From the NCBI GenBank assembly GCA_963729875.1, contig CAVSPR010000004.1, positions 558,001 to 622,000 on the forward strand: a DNA stretch of 64,000 nucleotides. Direction: 5' to 3'. How positions within the stretch are numbered: position 1 is the first letter of the stretch; each line of letters opens with the position of its first letter. Source of the stretch: DATBSL01 sp963729875. Its GTDB lineage: Bacteria > Acidobacteriota > Vicinamibacteria > Fen-336. The notes under the pieces were generated by a model. The model was not told the DNA's origin and did not search any database. It saw nothing but the letters and a program-made list of their open reading frames with translations. Below, piece by piece: positions 47,963 to 57,319 of the stretch. The position numbers and the translations under genes were made by a program.

Positions 47963-49144
47963 TTGAGACTCGTCCCCCGCCGCCGCTGGGCCCGGGTGCT
48001 GCTCGGCGCCTGCCTCCTGGGCGTCCTTCTCGCCGCCGCCAGCGTCGCGATCGAGATGCGCGTGAGCGGCCGCGCGCGGCCGCCGGTCGCGGCCCGCGCC
48101 TCGGCGGTGTCCGCCTTCGAGGCGGCGAAGGCCGGCCCCGCCTCCCGCTGGGCAAAGGAGTCCCTGCGAGCGGCCGAAGGCGCGCTCGGCGACGCCCTCG
48201 TCGAGTGGAGCCGCCAGGCGGACCGCCTCCTGCCGCTCCGTGACTTCCGGACGGTGGCCGGGCTGCTCGCGGCCGCCGATGCCCTCGCCCGCGAGGCGGC
48301 CCGGCTCGGCGACGAGCGCCGCGCCGACGCACGCGCGGTCGCCGCCGCGGCGGTGCAGGAGGCCCGCGCGGTCGAGGCCCACGCCACGACCCTGCTCTCG
48401 GTCACGGCCCTGCCGCACGCCGAGCGCATCCACGTGCAGCGGGCGCGCCTGCTCGTCCTCGAGGCCGAGGCCCTGCTGCGCGAGGGGGAGGTCGAGGCCG
48501 CACAGGAGCGCGCGGACCGCTCGCGCGAGGAGCTGCGCGAGGCGCTCGGCCCCGCGCTCGAGGCGGCGGAGCGCTACACGTCGCGCCGGCACGTCGCCAC
48601 CTGGCGGCGCTGGATCGACGAGACCCGCGAGTGGTCGCGCGCCACGGGCCAGCCCGCGATCCTCGTCCTCAAGGAGAAGAACGTCCTCGTGCTGCTGTCG
48701 AAAGGCAAGCCCGCGCGCACCTACGACGCCGAGGTGGGCTCGAACGCGCTCGGGGTCAAGCAGCGCCAGGGCGACCGCGCGACCCCCGAGGGCCGCTACC
48801 GCGTCCTGAAGAAGAAGGACCGCGGCCAGAGCCGGTACCACCGCGCCCTGCTCCTCGACTACCCGAACGCCGCCGACCGCGAGCGCTTCGCGGCCGCCCA
48901 GAGGCGCGGGGAGATCCCGCCGGGGGCGCGGATCGGGGGCCTCATCGAGATCCACGGCGAGGGCGGCCGCGGGCAGAACTGGACCGAGGGCTGCGTGGCT
49001 CTCGCCAACCCGGACATGGACGACCTCTACGCCCGCGTGGGCGTCGGCACGCGGGTGACCATCGTGGGCGGAGACGGCAGCAACGGAGCGTTCTCGGACC
49101 TCCTCGCGCAGGTCGGCGGGGTCCGGGGGAACGGAAAGCCATGA
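47963..49144 (+). CDS. L,D-transpeptidase with coiled N-terminal region
   Basis: A 393-residue envelope enzyme starting at TTG, with an N-terminal membrane anchor (VLLGACLLGVLLAAASVAIE). A long Ala/Arg/Glu helical region (about 45-210) follows, related in character to the preceding lipoprotein. A YkuD domain comes last: AILVLKEKNVLVLLSKGKPA, IHGEGG and the catalytic Cys in WTEGCVAL. Such enzymes make 3-3 peptidoglycan cross-links or attach proteins to the wall. It overlaps the next gene by ATGA. Confidence 0.88.
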   Translation: MRLVPRRRWARVLLGACLLGVLLAAASVAIEMRVSGRARPPVAARASAVSAFEAAKAGPASRWAKESLRAAEGALGDALVEWSRQADRLLPLRDFRTVAGLLAAADALAREAARLGDERRADARAVAAAAVQEARAVEAHATTLLSVTALPHAERIHVQRARLLVLEAEALLREGEVEAAQERADRSREELREALGPALEAAERYTSRRHVATWRRWIDETREWSRATGQPAILVLKEKNVLVLLSKGKPARTYDAEVGSNALGVKQRQGDRATPEGRYRVLKKKDRGQSRYHRALLLDYPNAADRERFAAAQRRGEIPPGARIGGLIEIHGEGGRGQNWTEGCVALANPDMDDLYARVGVGTRVTIVGGDGSNGAFSDLLAQVGGVRGNGKP

Positions 49145-49896
49145 GCACGAAGCCGCACGAGCCCCACGCCGACACCGGGCGGGCGGCCGCCATGAGGATC
49201 GCCGCGGCCGCCGCGGTCGGCCGCCTGCTCCACGGCGTGCGGGCCCTGCTGGACCGGCGCCTCGTCCAGGTCACGGCCGCCGCGCTGGCGCTCGCCGGCC
49301 TGGCCTTGGCCGGCACGGGCTGGGACTTCCGCAGCGTGCCGGCGCCGGCCGCGGATCTCACCGTCTCGCCGGAGCCGAAGCCGAAGACGAAGGAGGCGGC
49401 ACGGCTCCTGGCCGAGGAGCGGCGCCTGGAGGCCACGCTGAAGCGCAAGGTCCCGCGCGGTCCGTGGATCGTCATCGACCAGACCCACAACCGTCTTCGC
49501 CTGATGCGGGGCGACGACCTCGTGCTCGAGGCCCCCTGCTCGGCGGGCTCGGGCATGGTGCTCAAGGAGGGCGGGGGCGGGCGCGTCTGGGTGTTCGACA
49601 CGCCGCGCGGCCGCTTCGAGGTGCTCTCGAAGATGGAGAAGCCCATCTGGCGCCGGCCCGACTGGGCCTTCGTCGAGGAGGGGGAGCCGATCCCGAAGAA
49701 CCCCGCGGACCGGCTCGAGTACGGCTCGCTCGGGGAGTACGCCCTCTATTTCGGCAACGGGTACATGATCCACGGGACGCTCTACGAGAGGCTGCTCGGG
49801 CGGCCCGTCAGCCACGGCTGCATCCGCCTCGGTAAGGAGCCCCTGCGCGAGGTCTTCCGCCAGGCCCCGATCGGCACGCCGGTGTACATCTACTGA
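49141..49896 (+). CDS. Second L,D-transpeptidase (ErfK/YbiS/YcfS/YnhG type)
   Basis: A 251-residue protein whose ATG overlaps the previous stop. It has one membrane segment (VTAAALALAGLALAG), a charged linker, and a YkuD domain opening WIVIDQTHNRLRLMRGDDLVLEAPCS. The domain closes with MIHGTL and the catalytic RPVSHGCIRLGKEPL. The canonical HGxxx and SHGC[IV]R motifs are intact. It is encoded directly after another L,D-transpeptidase with a distinct Cys motif (EGC), so the two may differ in acceptor. Confidence 0.92.
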   Translation: MSTKPHEPHADTGRAAAMRIAAAAAVGRLLHGVRALLDRRLVQVTAAALALAGLALAGTGWDFRSVPAPAADLTVSPEPKPKTKEAARLLAEERRLEATLKRKVPRGPWIVIDQTHNRLRLMRGDDLVLEAPCSAGSGMVLKEGGGGRVWVFDTPRGRFEVLSKMEKPIWRRPDWAFVEEGEPIPKNPADRLEYGSLGEYALYFGNGYMIHGTLYERLLGRPVSHGCIRLGKEPLREVFRQAPIGTPVYIY

Positions 49897-50627
49897 TGCG
49901 CGCCCCACGGCTGCTCTTTCCACCTGTTGCCGCGCTGCTGGCAGCCGCCGCGCTCGCGGCGGCGTCCCCCGCCGGAGCCGTCCAACGACCCCGAGACCGC
50001 CCGCCTGCGCCGCGAGGTCGCCCGCCTGCGCCGGGAGCGCGACCTCGCTTCCGGAAAAGGGTTCTACCTCCGGCTCGACGCCGGGGGGAGGCGGCTCGCC
50101 TTGACCCTCCAGGGCGTCGCCCTCGACGACTACCCGGCGGAGGCGGTCGAGTGGGGCGTCCCGGAGGTGCTGTTCGTCGACCGCACGCCGGGGCCCGACT
50201 GGGACCTCGAGGCGTTCTCGAAGGGGCGCCTCGAGCCCGAGCGCGAGCGCGACCGAGTCGAGGTGGTGGCGCCGGCACCGGCGCCGAGCGCCTCGCCCGC
50301 CGCGGAGGAGGCTTTGCCCCCGCCGCCCCCCGTGCCGAAAAGCGCGGAAGAGACCTACTCGGTCCCGTCGCCCTACCGGATCGTCTTCGCCGAGGGGGTC
50401 TCGCTCGAGGTGCGGGCGAAGGGCAGGGCGGCCGAAACCGCTCGGCCTTCCGCCGGTTCGCCGATGCCGTGAGCCTCCGCTGGGGGGACCTCGGCACGGC
50501 GCTCGGGCTCGGGGCGAAGGAGCGCGTGCGCCTGAGCGTCACGCTCGAGGCCGAGGACGCGGCCTCTCTCTACCGTTCGCTGCCACCGGACGTGGGCCTC
50601 ATCGTGGTGGACCTGCCGGCGCACTGA
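49896..50627 (+). CDS. Periplasmic coiled protein linked to L,D-transpeptidases (two frameshifts)
   Basis: The start overlaps the previous stop as TGATG. The first frame gives a signal peptide (LLFPPVAALLAAAALAAASPAGA). A shift near 49980 leads to DPETARLRREVARLRRERDLASG, a short coiled coil, then a beta region FYLRLDAGGRRLALTLQGVALDDYP and a Pro-rich stretch. A shift near 50440 leads back to SLRWGDLGTALGLGAKERVRLSVTLEAEDAASLYRSLPP and the end at 50627. I do not know the family. Coupling to the transpeptidase genes suggests a cell-wall role. It ends overlapping the convergent phosphotriesterase gene by 29 bp. Confidence 0.68.
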   Translation: MRAPRLLFPPVAALLAAAALAAASPAGAVQRPRDRPPAPRGRPPAPGARPRFRKRVLPPARRRGEAARLDPPGRRPRRLPGGGGRVGRPGGAVRRPHAGARLGPRGVLEGAPRARARARPSRGGGAGTGAERLARRGGGFAPAAPRAEKRGRDLLGPVALPDRLRRGGLARGAGEGQGGRNRSAFRRFADAVSLRWGDLGTALGLGAKERVRLSVTLEAEDAASLYRSLPPDVGLIVVDLPAH

Positions 50628-51660
50628 GACGCCGCCGGGCGGCAAAGGCGCGGGCCGGGTTCAGGACGACGAGCGCCTCGATCTCTGCCTCACCGAGGCC
50701 GCGTGCGCGCAGGGCCGGTAGGAACGCGTCGAAGAGCAGCGTGTGAGGCCGGTAGCTGCCGCCGCCCTTCTCCCCGACGTGGTACCACCCGGCGTCCTGC
50801 GAGACGAGGACGCGGTGGACCTGATCGCGGCCGACGAGGTCGACGACCGCCGCCGCGTGCGCGTCCAGGCTCTTCGGCCCCACGCCGTCCAGCTCCACCC
50901 AGCCGCCCTCGTGGGCGACCCAGGACCGCGTGGCCGGGTCCGCGTTCTGGGCGTGGACCCACACCCAGGCCTCGGGCGAGACGCCCATCCGCCCCAGCGT
51001 GGCCGCGATCTCGAGGGCGGCCACGCCGTCGCCGGTGTGGATCGCGAGAGTCAAGCCGGTGTCGATGTGGCAGTGGGCTCCCGCTTCCACGAGCTTGCGG
51101 TCGACATCGCTGAGCGGCCCGGCGTCCACACCGATCTTGACGAAGCCCGGACGGATGCCCGTGCCCTCGATGCCGTCGCGGAACTCCGCCGTCCACCGCG
51201 CCCCGAGCTGGCGGGCCGTCTCGGTGTACGCGTGGCTCGGGACCGCGATGTCGCGCGCGGCCCCGTAGTAGCCGGTGTTCGTCACGATGTGCAGGCCGCT
51301 CGCCTCCGACAGGCGGTGAAGGAGGAGCGGGTCGCGCCCCAGGTACGCCGGGGTGCACTCGAAGAGCGTGTCGCAGCCCCGTTCCCGCAGCTCCCGGAGG
51401 CGGGGGAGGATCGTGGAGAACGCCTCGTCGGCGTCGTAGCGGGAGCGGGAGACGTTCTCCGCCCCCGCGAAGTCCACGAGCACGTGCTCGTGGACGAGAG
51501 TCGTCCCCATCCGGCCGCCGTCGATCGGCCCGCGGACGGTGTGGACGGTGCCGGCCGCGGGGGCGGGGGGAGGCGGGGCCGGCGACGCCCCCGCGACGAT
51601 TCGCGAGGGCGTGCCGGCCGCACCGGCGGCGAGGGTGGCGAGGAACGCGCGCCGGTCCAC
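50599..51660 (-). CDS. Tat-exported phosphotriesterase-family amidohydrolase
   Basis: A 353-residue TIM-barrel metal hydrolase. The start MDRRAFLATLAAGAAG resembles a twin-arginine signal. Metal ligands are visible: HEH at 57-59, the carboxylated Lys in GFVKIGVD, His in AIHTGDG and HAQNAD, and the final Asp in SQDAGWY. The family includes phosphotriesterases, lactonases and resiniferatoxin-binding-like proteins, and the true substrate cannot be read. It starts 1 bp after the oxidoreductase stop, so both are one operon with exported products. Confidence 0.88.
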   Translation of the reverse strand: MDRRAFLATLAAGAAGTPSRIVAGASPAPPPPAPAAGTVHTVRGPIDGGRMGTTLVHEHVLVDFAGAENVSRSRYDADEAFSTILPRLRELRERGCDTLFECTPAYLGRDPLLLHRLSEASGLHIVTNTGYYGAARDIAVPSHAYTETARQLGARWTAEFRDGIEGTGIRPGFVKIGVDAGPLSDVDRKLVEAGAHCHIDTGLTLAIHTGDGVAALEIAATLGRMGVSPEAWVWVHAQNADPATRSWVAHEGGWVELDGVGPKSLDAHAAAVVDLVGRDQVHRVLVSQDAGWYHVGEKGGGSYRPHTLLFDAFLPALRARGLGEAEIEALVVLNPARAFAARRRLSAPAGPPR

Positions 51661-51661
51661 G

Positions 51662-53026
51662 CTAAGCCTTCTTGACGACGTCCTTCTCGAAGTCCCAGGA
51701 GACCGGGGCCTGGCGCCGGATCGACTCGTTCACCATGTGGGCGACCGCCGCCGCGTGGTGCCCGGCCCGGCCGTCCTCGATCGACGGCTTGCGCGTCCGC
51801 ACCGAGTCGAAGAAGCGAGAGAGATGGATGAAGGTCGCGTCCGGGCCGACCTCCGTCCACGATTCCTCGCGGCTCTGCATCTGCGACGGCCAGGTGTCCG
51901 GCTTCTCCCGCTTCTGCACCTCCGGGTCGGCCCAGTACGCTTTCTCGAGGTCAGAGGGCCAGGAGGCCACGATCCAGTCGTTGCCCTCCACCGGGCGTTC
52001 CGGCCGGAAGATCATCCGGGAACCCTCGAAGATGAGGGAGCCCTCGCTCCCCAGGATCGCGAAGCCGCTCTCGCCGGCAGACGAGTTGTTGAAGGTCCCA
52101 CTCAGCGAGACGGAGAACTGCTCCTTCCCGTAGAGTGCGGCGGCGTTGAGCGTGTCCGGCACCTCGTGCGTCTTCTGGCGGCGGTAGTTGGCTCCGGTGG
52201 CCACTACCCGCTCCGGGACGGTCGCGCCCAGGACGTAGTGGATCGTCGTCATCAGGTGGACGAAGAGGTCGGTCGAGAGGCCGCCCGAGTAATCCCAGAA
52301 GCAGCGCCACCGGAAGAACCGCTCGAGGCTGAACGGCTTCTTCGGCGCGGGGCCCAGGAACATGTCCCAGTTGACCGACTTCGGGTCGGCGTCGGGCGGG
52401 ATGGGGTACAGCCACGCGCCCGAGTCGGTGTTGCGGTTGTAGCTCGCGCGCACCATGGTGACCTGGCCCAGCTTGCCGGACTGGACCATCTGCCGCGCCG
52501 TCTCCTGGACCTTGGAGCTGATGCCCTGGGAGCCGATCTGCAGGATGCGGCCGGACTTCTCGGCCGCCGCGATCATCTCGGGCCCATCGTCGACCGAGTA
52601 GGTCATCGGCTTCTCGAGGTACACGTCCTTGCCCGCGGCGAGGGCCTCGATCGTCTGCTGCTTGTGCCAGTGGTCGGGGGTCCCGATCACGACGGCGTCG
52701 ATCGACTTGTCGGCGAGCAGCGTGCGCCAGTCGCCGTAGTCCTTCCCCTGGCCGTTCAGGCGCTCGAGAGCGCGCGTCACCCGGCCCTTGTACGCGTCGC
52801 AAACGCCGACGATCTCGACCCCGGGTATCGCGCTCAGCTCCGGCCAGATCTGGCTCTGGACGCGCGCGCCCACCCCGATCACGCCCACCTGTATCCGGTC
52901 GTTGGGCGAGGCGGACTGGGCGAAGGCGTCGGTCTCGTGACCCAGCACGTGGGTGACGAGGGGGGCGGCGGCCGCGCCCACCAGGCTCTTCTGCATGAAC
53001 TGCCGGCGGTTGATCCCTGACTTCAT
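51662..53026 (-). CDS. Tat-exported Gfo/Idh/MocA-family oxidoreductase
   Basis: A 454-residue NAD(P)-dependent dehydrogenase or glycosidase-type enzyme. It opens with a twin-arginine signal (NRRQFMQKSLVGAAAAPLV), then the Rossmann fold IQVGVIGVGARVQSQ. The family EKP motif is DVYLEKPMTYSV, and GGLSTDLFVHLMTTIHYVLGA lines the substrate site. The length and periplasmic signal are typical of the sugar-metabolising members common in Acidobacteriota and Planctomycetes. It is followed by the phosphotriesterase-like gene. Confidence 0.9.
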   Translation of the reverse strand: MKSGINRRQFMQKSLVGAAAAPLVTHVLGHETDAFAQSASPNDRIQVGVIGVGARVQSQIWPELSAIPGVEIVGVCDAYKGRVTRALERLNGQGKDYGDWRTLLADKSIDAVVIGTPDHWHKQQTIEALAAGKDVYLEKPMTYSVDDGPEMIAAAEKSGRILQIGSQGISSKVQETARQMVQSGKLGQVTMVRASYNRNTDSGAWLYPIPPDADPKSVNWDMFLGPAPKKPFSLERFFRWRCFWDYSGGLSTDLFVHLMTTIHYVLGATVPERVVATGANYRRQKTHEVPDTLNAAALYGKEQFSVSLSGTFNNSSAGESGFAILGSEGSLIFEGSRMIFRPERPVEGNDWIVASWPSDLEKAYWADPEVQKREKPDTWPSQMQSREESWTEVGPDATFIHLSRFFDSVRTRKPSIEDGRAGHHAAAVAHMVNESIRRQAPVSWDFEKDVVKKA

Positions 53027-53144
53027 CTCTCTCTCCTCGATCTCATGGCGTGGCGCGCGGTCGGGCAGGCCCGGGGAGCGCCCCGGCGAGGACGGTATGC
53101 CGCCGGCGGGAAGCCGTCAAGAACCGAAGGGACGACGCGGCGCC

Positions 53145-53519
53145 TCAGCCGGCGGCGGCGCCCGCGGCCTTGAAGTACACGTCCCGGTGCATCTCGCGGA
53201 TCTCGACCGTGAAATCGCACCGCCGCTCCGTGCTCGCCCGCGGGAAGGTCTCGCGCAGCACGGTGAGGAGCGCCGCCGCGGTCGCGCGCAGGACCTCCGT
53301 GTCGCGGCCGGCCAGCACCGCCGCCGTCAGGTGCACGAAGGCGCGGTCGGCGGCGCCGTCCGCCACCCGGAAGCGTTCCTGCCGTACCGCCCGGCTCTTC
53401 ACGTTCGCGAGGTCGAAGGGGCCGGCCGTCGTCATCGCCTCGTGCAGGCGGCGGAGGGCGAGGTCGAGATCCGGCTCGTCGGGCACGTTGGCCGAGTACT
53501 CGAGGACGAGGTGGGGCAT
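53145..53519 (-). CDS. 5-carboxymethyl-2-hydroxymuconate isomerase-like tautomerase
   Basis: A 124-residue tautomerase-superfamily protein. The start MPHLVLEYSANV exposes the catalytic Pro after Met removal. DLANVKSRAVRQERFRVADG, RAFVHLTAAVLAGR and DFTVEIREMHRDVYFK match the CHMI (HpaF/HpcD) family. CHMI acts in homoprotocatechuate degradation, but no other genes of that pathway are here. It may instead serve a different enol-keto substrate. It lies 3 bp after a small open frame. Confidence 0.85.
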   Translation of the reverse strand: MPHLVLEYSANVPDEPDLDLALRRLHEAMTTAGPFDLANVKSRAVRQERFRVADGAADRAFVHLTAAVLAGRDTEVLRATAAALLTVLRETFPRASTERRCDFTVEIREMHRDVYFKAAGAAAG

Positions 53520-53522
53520 CGG

Positions 53523-53774
53523 TCATCTCCCCCGGCGAGCCGACGGGCGCACGCGGGCGGCGCGGCGCCGCCCTCGCGGGGACGTGGGCGTCGCGTGGCG
53601 GAAGTAGAGGTGAAAGGCCGTGTCGGGTCCGACGAGGCGGCGGGCCTCGGCCAGCCGGAGCCTCGCCTTGCCGAGGAGGACGAGGCGCCTGTACTGGCTC
53701 AGGATCCGCTGGACTTCGGCGTCCTCGTGCCGGGCCACGTGCCGATCATCCCCCGGCCCCGCCGCCGCGCACAA
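53523..53774 (-). CDS. Possible small protein of unknown function
   Basis: An open frame of 83 codons between the metalloprotease and tautomerase genes, in the same direction. It would start at TTG (53774) or, more likely, GTG (53738). A plausible helix HEDAEVQRILSQYRRLVLLGKARLRLAEARRLVG is followed by an Arg-rich tail. I see no known motif and no clear ribosome binding site. Tight spacing (12 bp and 3 bp) is the main reason to keep it. Confidence 0.4.
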   Translation of the reverse strand: MCAAAGPGDDRHVARHEDAEVQRILSQYRRLVLLGKARLRLAEARRLVGPDTAFHLYFRHATPTSPRGRRRAARVRPSARRGR

Positions 53775-53786
53775 GGGAGGGGGTGG

Positions 53787-54428
53787 TCAGCGCTCCGGTA
53801 CGGCCGGCGTCGCCACGGCGGTCTGGAGGCGAGAGGCGAGCCACGCCTCCATCCAGAGGTGGCGGTCGCGCAGCTGGCGGGGGTGGAGGGTCTCGGCCAT
53901 GAGGCCGTCGGGAGAGTGGTCGACGCCGGCCAGGCTATGAGCAAGCTCGTGGGCGACGACCACGGCGACGGCGTGGGCGAGCTCGCGCCTTTGCCGGTCG
54001 CTCCACCGGGGGAGGCGCTCGAGGGGGAGCGCCAGGCCGCGCGCCACCGTGGACGGGAACACCCAGACCACGTGGGGGGCGCGGCGCTCGGCGGCGACGG
54101 CACCCGCGACAGGACGCCCGGCGTGCGCCGGATTCGGGTTCGATCCGGCGAGAATCACGATGGCGGTGCCGGGCCGGAAGCCGAATCGGGGGGCCTCGAC
54201 CCTGGAGGCGACCGGGATGCCCAGAGACGCGAGCAGATCCTGGACCGCGAGAGCCATCTGCGTCAGGAGGGCGGGGTCGGTCCCGACGAGGTCCACCCAC
54301 ACCAGGTCGAGCCCGGTTGCCGGAGGGCCGGCCGCGATCGCCCGCGGCCCGCCGACGCACGCCGCGAGCACCACGAGAGCCTGGAGCCAGGAACGGACCT
54401 GGCCGCGGCCGGAACGGCAGGCCGCCAT
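53787..54428 (-). CDS. Secreted zinc metalloprotease-like protein (HELAH motif)
   Basis: A 213-residue exported protein. The ATG at 54428 follows GGGGGGAAG and opens a signal peptide (SWLQALVVLAACVGGPRAIAA). The active-site helix is VVAHELAHSLAGVDHS, with the HExxH zinc ligands and a third His seven residues on, followed by GLMAETLHP like a metzincin Met-turn. The spacing is one residue longer than the classic HExxHxxGxxH. A Ser/Ala-rich preceding domain has TAIVILAGSNPNPAHAG. The substrate is unknown. Confidence 0.72.
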   Translation of the reverse strand: MAACRSGRGQVRSWLQALVVLAACVGGPRAIAAGPPATGLDLVWVDLVGTDPALLTQMALAVQDLLASLGIPVASRVEAPRFGFRPGTAIVILAGSNPNPAHAGRPVAGAVAAERRAPHVVWVFPSTVARGLALPLERLPRWSDRQRRELAHAVAVVVAHELAHSLAGVDHSPDGLMAETLHPRQLRDRHLWMEAWLASRLQTAVATPAVPER

Positions 54429-54601
54429 CGCACTTCCCCCCATGGATGAACGTAGTTTGCGACCGCGGTGTTTCGTTGTGTTCCCCTGGTATTTGCATTT
54501 GATTTGCCCGCCGGACGGCACCGCCTGCGCTTCTGCACCGTGCGCGGCGCCCGCCGCGGGCCGTCAGCGCTCCGGGCGTGGCGCGCTGTGTTCCCCGGCG
54601 G

Positions 54602-55396
54602 CTACCTCTCGCGGGTCCGGCCGAGGACATCGAGGGCGTCCTGGCCGTAGTAGCGGATCACGAGGCGATTCCACGAGCCCGAGCGCCGAGCCGCCGCCAG
54701 GTACTCGTCGAGGGCCCTGCGCAGGGCGTCGTCGGACACGCGCACGCCCCAGGCACCGCTGCCGGACGGTCCCACGAAGGCCCCGGCGCGAAGGGCGGCG
54801 TCGCGCCGCTTCGCCATCGTGTAGTCGACCACCGACATCACGGTCGCCGTGACGCTTCCCTCGCGCAGGCCCCGCAGGAGCGCGGGCACGTCCGCGAAGG
54901 GCACCGTCTTCCCGGGCGGTACGCCGGCGTCGGCCACCGCCTTCGCCCACGCGTTGCCGGGGATCACCCCCACCGTCTCTGTGGCGAGCCCCTCCACGTT
55001 AGCCATGGCCGGCCGCGGCTCCCGGGTCACCACCACGAGCCGGGCGGGGAGCACCTCGTCCGTGAAGGCGATCTCCCGTCGCCGCGCCTCGGTGGCGATG
55101 ATCCCGGAGATCAGGTCCCCGTCGCCGGCCTTGAGGCGCGGGATGATGTCCGCGAACCGCTTGACCGTCACGGGCTCGAGCTTCAGGTCGTGGAGGCGGG
55201 CGAAGCCCTCGAGCAGCTCCCGGTCGAAGCCCGGGGGGCCCTCGGCCTTGAATGAGAACGCCTCGGGCGACTCGTCGGCGGAGACCAGGACGCGCAGCAC
55301 GCCCTTCGCCTTGATCTGCGGCAGGTCGGCGGCACTCGTGGCCCCGCGAGGGACCCCGGCCACGACGATCGCGACCAGCAGGAGCCAACGCCTCAT
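54602..55396 (-). CDS. Extracellular solute-binding protein, family 3
   Basis: A 264-residue periplasmic binding protein. The ATG at 55396 has GGGAGG 5 bp upstream and begins a signal peptide (MRRWLLLVAIVVAGVPRG). Family features are KAKGVLRVLVSADESPEAFSF, GPPGFDRELLEGFARLH, LKAGDGDLISGIIATEARRREIAFTD and VGVIPGNAWAKAV. Relatives bind amino acids or act as sensor or transglycosylase modules. No permease gene is adjacent, so it may be an orphan receptor. It is divergent from the sulfatase-like gene. Confidence 0.87.
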   Translation of the reverse strand: MRRWLLLVAIVVAGVPRGATSAADLPQIKAKGVLRVLVSADESPEAFSFKAEGPPGFDRELLEGFARLHDLKLEPVTVKRFADIIPRLKAGDGDLISGIIATEARRREIAFTDEVLPARLVVVTREPRPAMANVEGLATETVGVIPGNAWAKAVADAGVPPGKTVPFADVPALLRGLREGSVTATVMSVVDYTMAKRRDAALRAGAFVGPSGSGAWGVRVSDDALRRALDEYLAAARRSGSWNRLVIRYYGQDALDVLGRTRER

Positions 55397-55515
55397 GTGA
55401 GCCTCCCTTCGGCGGTTCCCGACCCGGGCAGAACTCGCGCCCGACAAGAGGATGCCACGGATCACCGGGGCGGGTTGTGATCCTCCAGTCGCCACGGCAT
55501 CATCAAGAGTTGGCC

Positions 55516-57319
55516 ATGAGGGAGCGCGCCTTCGTTCTCGCCGTCGCCGCCATCGTCCTCGCGGGGACCGCCGCCGGGCTCCTGGGGCTCCGCACGCCCG
55601 GGGCGGTCCCCGGTCCCGCGGTTCTCCGTCTGGAGCCGCCGGACGGCCGGACGGAGATGCTGGGCGACGGCCACGCGACCCGGCTGCGCTCGATCGTCGC
55701 CGACCTCCCGTCGACGCTGTCGTGGCGCACCGCGGTGCCCGCCCGGGCCCGCATCACCACGGAGCTCGCGCTCGACCGGGCCTGGTCGGAGGCGCTCGGC
55801 GGTCGGACGTGCCGGGCGCGTGTCGAGTCCCGGCCCGAGGGCCGGGCGCCGAGGGTCCTCGTGGAGCGGGTGGTGGTGCCGGGGGCGCCGTGGGAGACCC
55901 TGGCCGCGGACCTCGTGCCGGTCCAGGCTCACACGACCGAGCTGCTCCTGACGGTCTCGTGCGATCCGGCACCCGAGCGCGGGGCCCTCGCCCGCGCGGC
56001 GCGGTGGAAAGTGCCGACCGTCTATCGCCCCGGTCCGGCCGGTCACACGAACGTCGTGGTGGTGACGGTGGACACCCTCCGTGCCGATCACCTCGGGGCC
56101 TACGGGTACCCTCGGCCCACGAGCCCGCGCATCGACGGCCTCGCCGGGAGGGGCCTGCTCTTCCGGCACGCCGAAACGGTCCAGAGCGCCACCTGGCCCG
56201 CCCTGACCTCCCTCCACACCTCCCTCTACCCCAGCGCGCACGGTGTGATCTGGAACGGCTGGCGCCCCCGCGGGCGGCTCGTGACGCTGGCGGACCTCCT
56301 CCACGCCAGGGGCTACAGCACCGCCGCGTTCCTCGCCAACATGACGCGCGCCGAGCACCCCGGCTTCTCCCGCGTCGTCCGCGCGCGGGGGGCCGACCAG
56401 GCCGCGCAGGACGAGACGGCGGTGGCGGCGGCCGTGCGCCACCTCGAGCAGGTGCGGGACCGGCCGTTCTTGCTGTGGCTCCACCTCGTCAGCCCCCACG
56501 CCGACTACGCGCCCCCGCCCGCTTACGACACCTTCAGGGCGCCGGGCGCCTCCGCCGTCCCGGCCACCATCGCCGGGCTGGAGGCGGTTCGCACGAAGGG
56601 CGTGGTGCTCAGCGAGGCGGACGTCGCCCGGGTCGTGGCGCTCTACGACGGCGAGGTGGCGTTCACGGACGCGCAGGTGGGGCGGCTCCTCGACGCCCTG
56701 CGCGACCTCGGCCTCGAGGGGCGGACCCTCGTCGTCTTCAGCGCGGACCACGGCGAGGACCTCTACGAGCACAACCGCTACTTCTTCCACTCGCCCTCGA
56801 TGTACTCGTCCTCGCTGCGCGTCCCCCTGGTCCTCGCCCTCCCCGGCGTTATTCCGGCAGGGCGCCCTCACGGACCAGCCGGCGAGCCTCGTCGACGTCG
56901 CGCCGACCGTCCTGTCGCTGCTGGGCCTGCCCGCCCCGTCGAGCTTCCAGGGGCGCGACCTCCTCCCCGGGGGCCGGATCCCCGCGGAGCCCGTGCGCAC
57001 GGTCGCCTACGCCGAGACCAGCGGAAGGATCTTCTCGGCGAGCACCGCGGAGTGGCGCCTCGTCTACAACCCCGAAAAGCTGCACCCGCCCGCCCCGGGC
57101 GGGCCCTATCCGATCGGGGAGATCGAGCTCTACGACCGGCGCGTCGACCCGAGGGAGCAGACGAACGTGGCCTCCCGGCGTCCCGACCTCGTCCAGGCCC
57201 TGACGGCCGAGATCGTCGCTTGGCGCCGCCGCGACGTGCGCTCCGGGCCCGGCGCCGCGCAGACCATCGACGCCGCCACGGCGGAGGAGCTGCGAGCCCT
57301 GGGCTACGTGATCAACTGA
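55516..57319 (+). CDS. Exported sulfatase-like hydrolase (one frameshift)
   Basis: About 600 residues of the alkaline phosphatase/sulfatase superfamily. A membrane or signal segment begins at the ATG at 55516 (FVLAVAAIVLAGTAAGLLG). A beta-rich region of about 150 residues follows. The catalytic fold has VVVTVDTLRADHLGAYGYPR, ATWPALTSLHTSLYPSAHGV, and the second metal site FSADHGEDLYEH. After a shift near 56860 it continues TDQPASLVDVAPTVLSLLGLPAP and ends with LRALGYVIN. The CxPSR formylglycine motif is absent and Thr or Ser occupies its place. It is therefore more likely a phosphoric-ester hydrolase or phosphotransferase than a true sulfatase. Confidence 0.82.
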
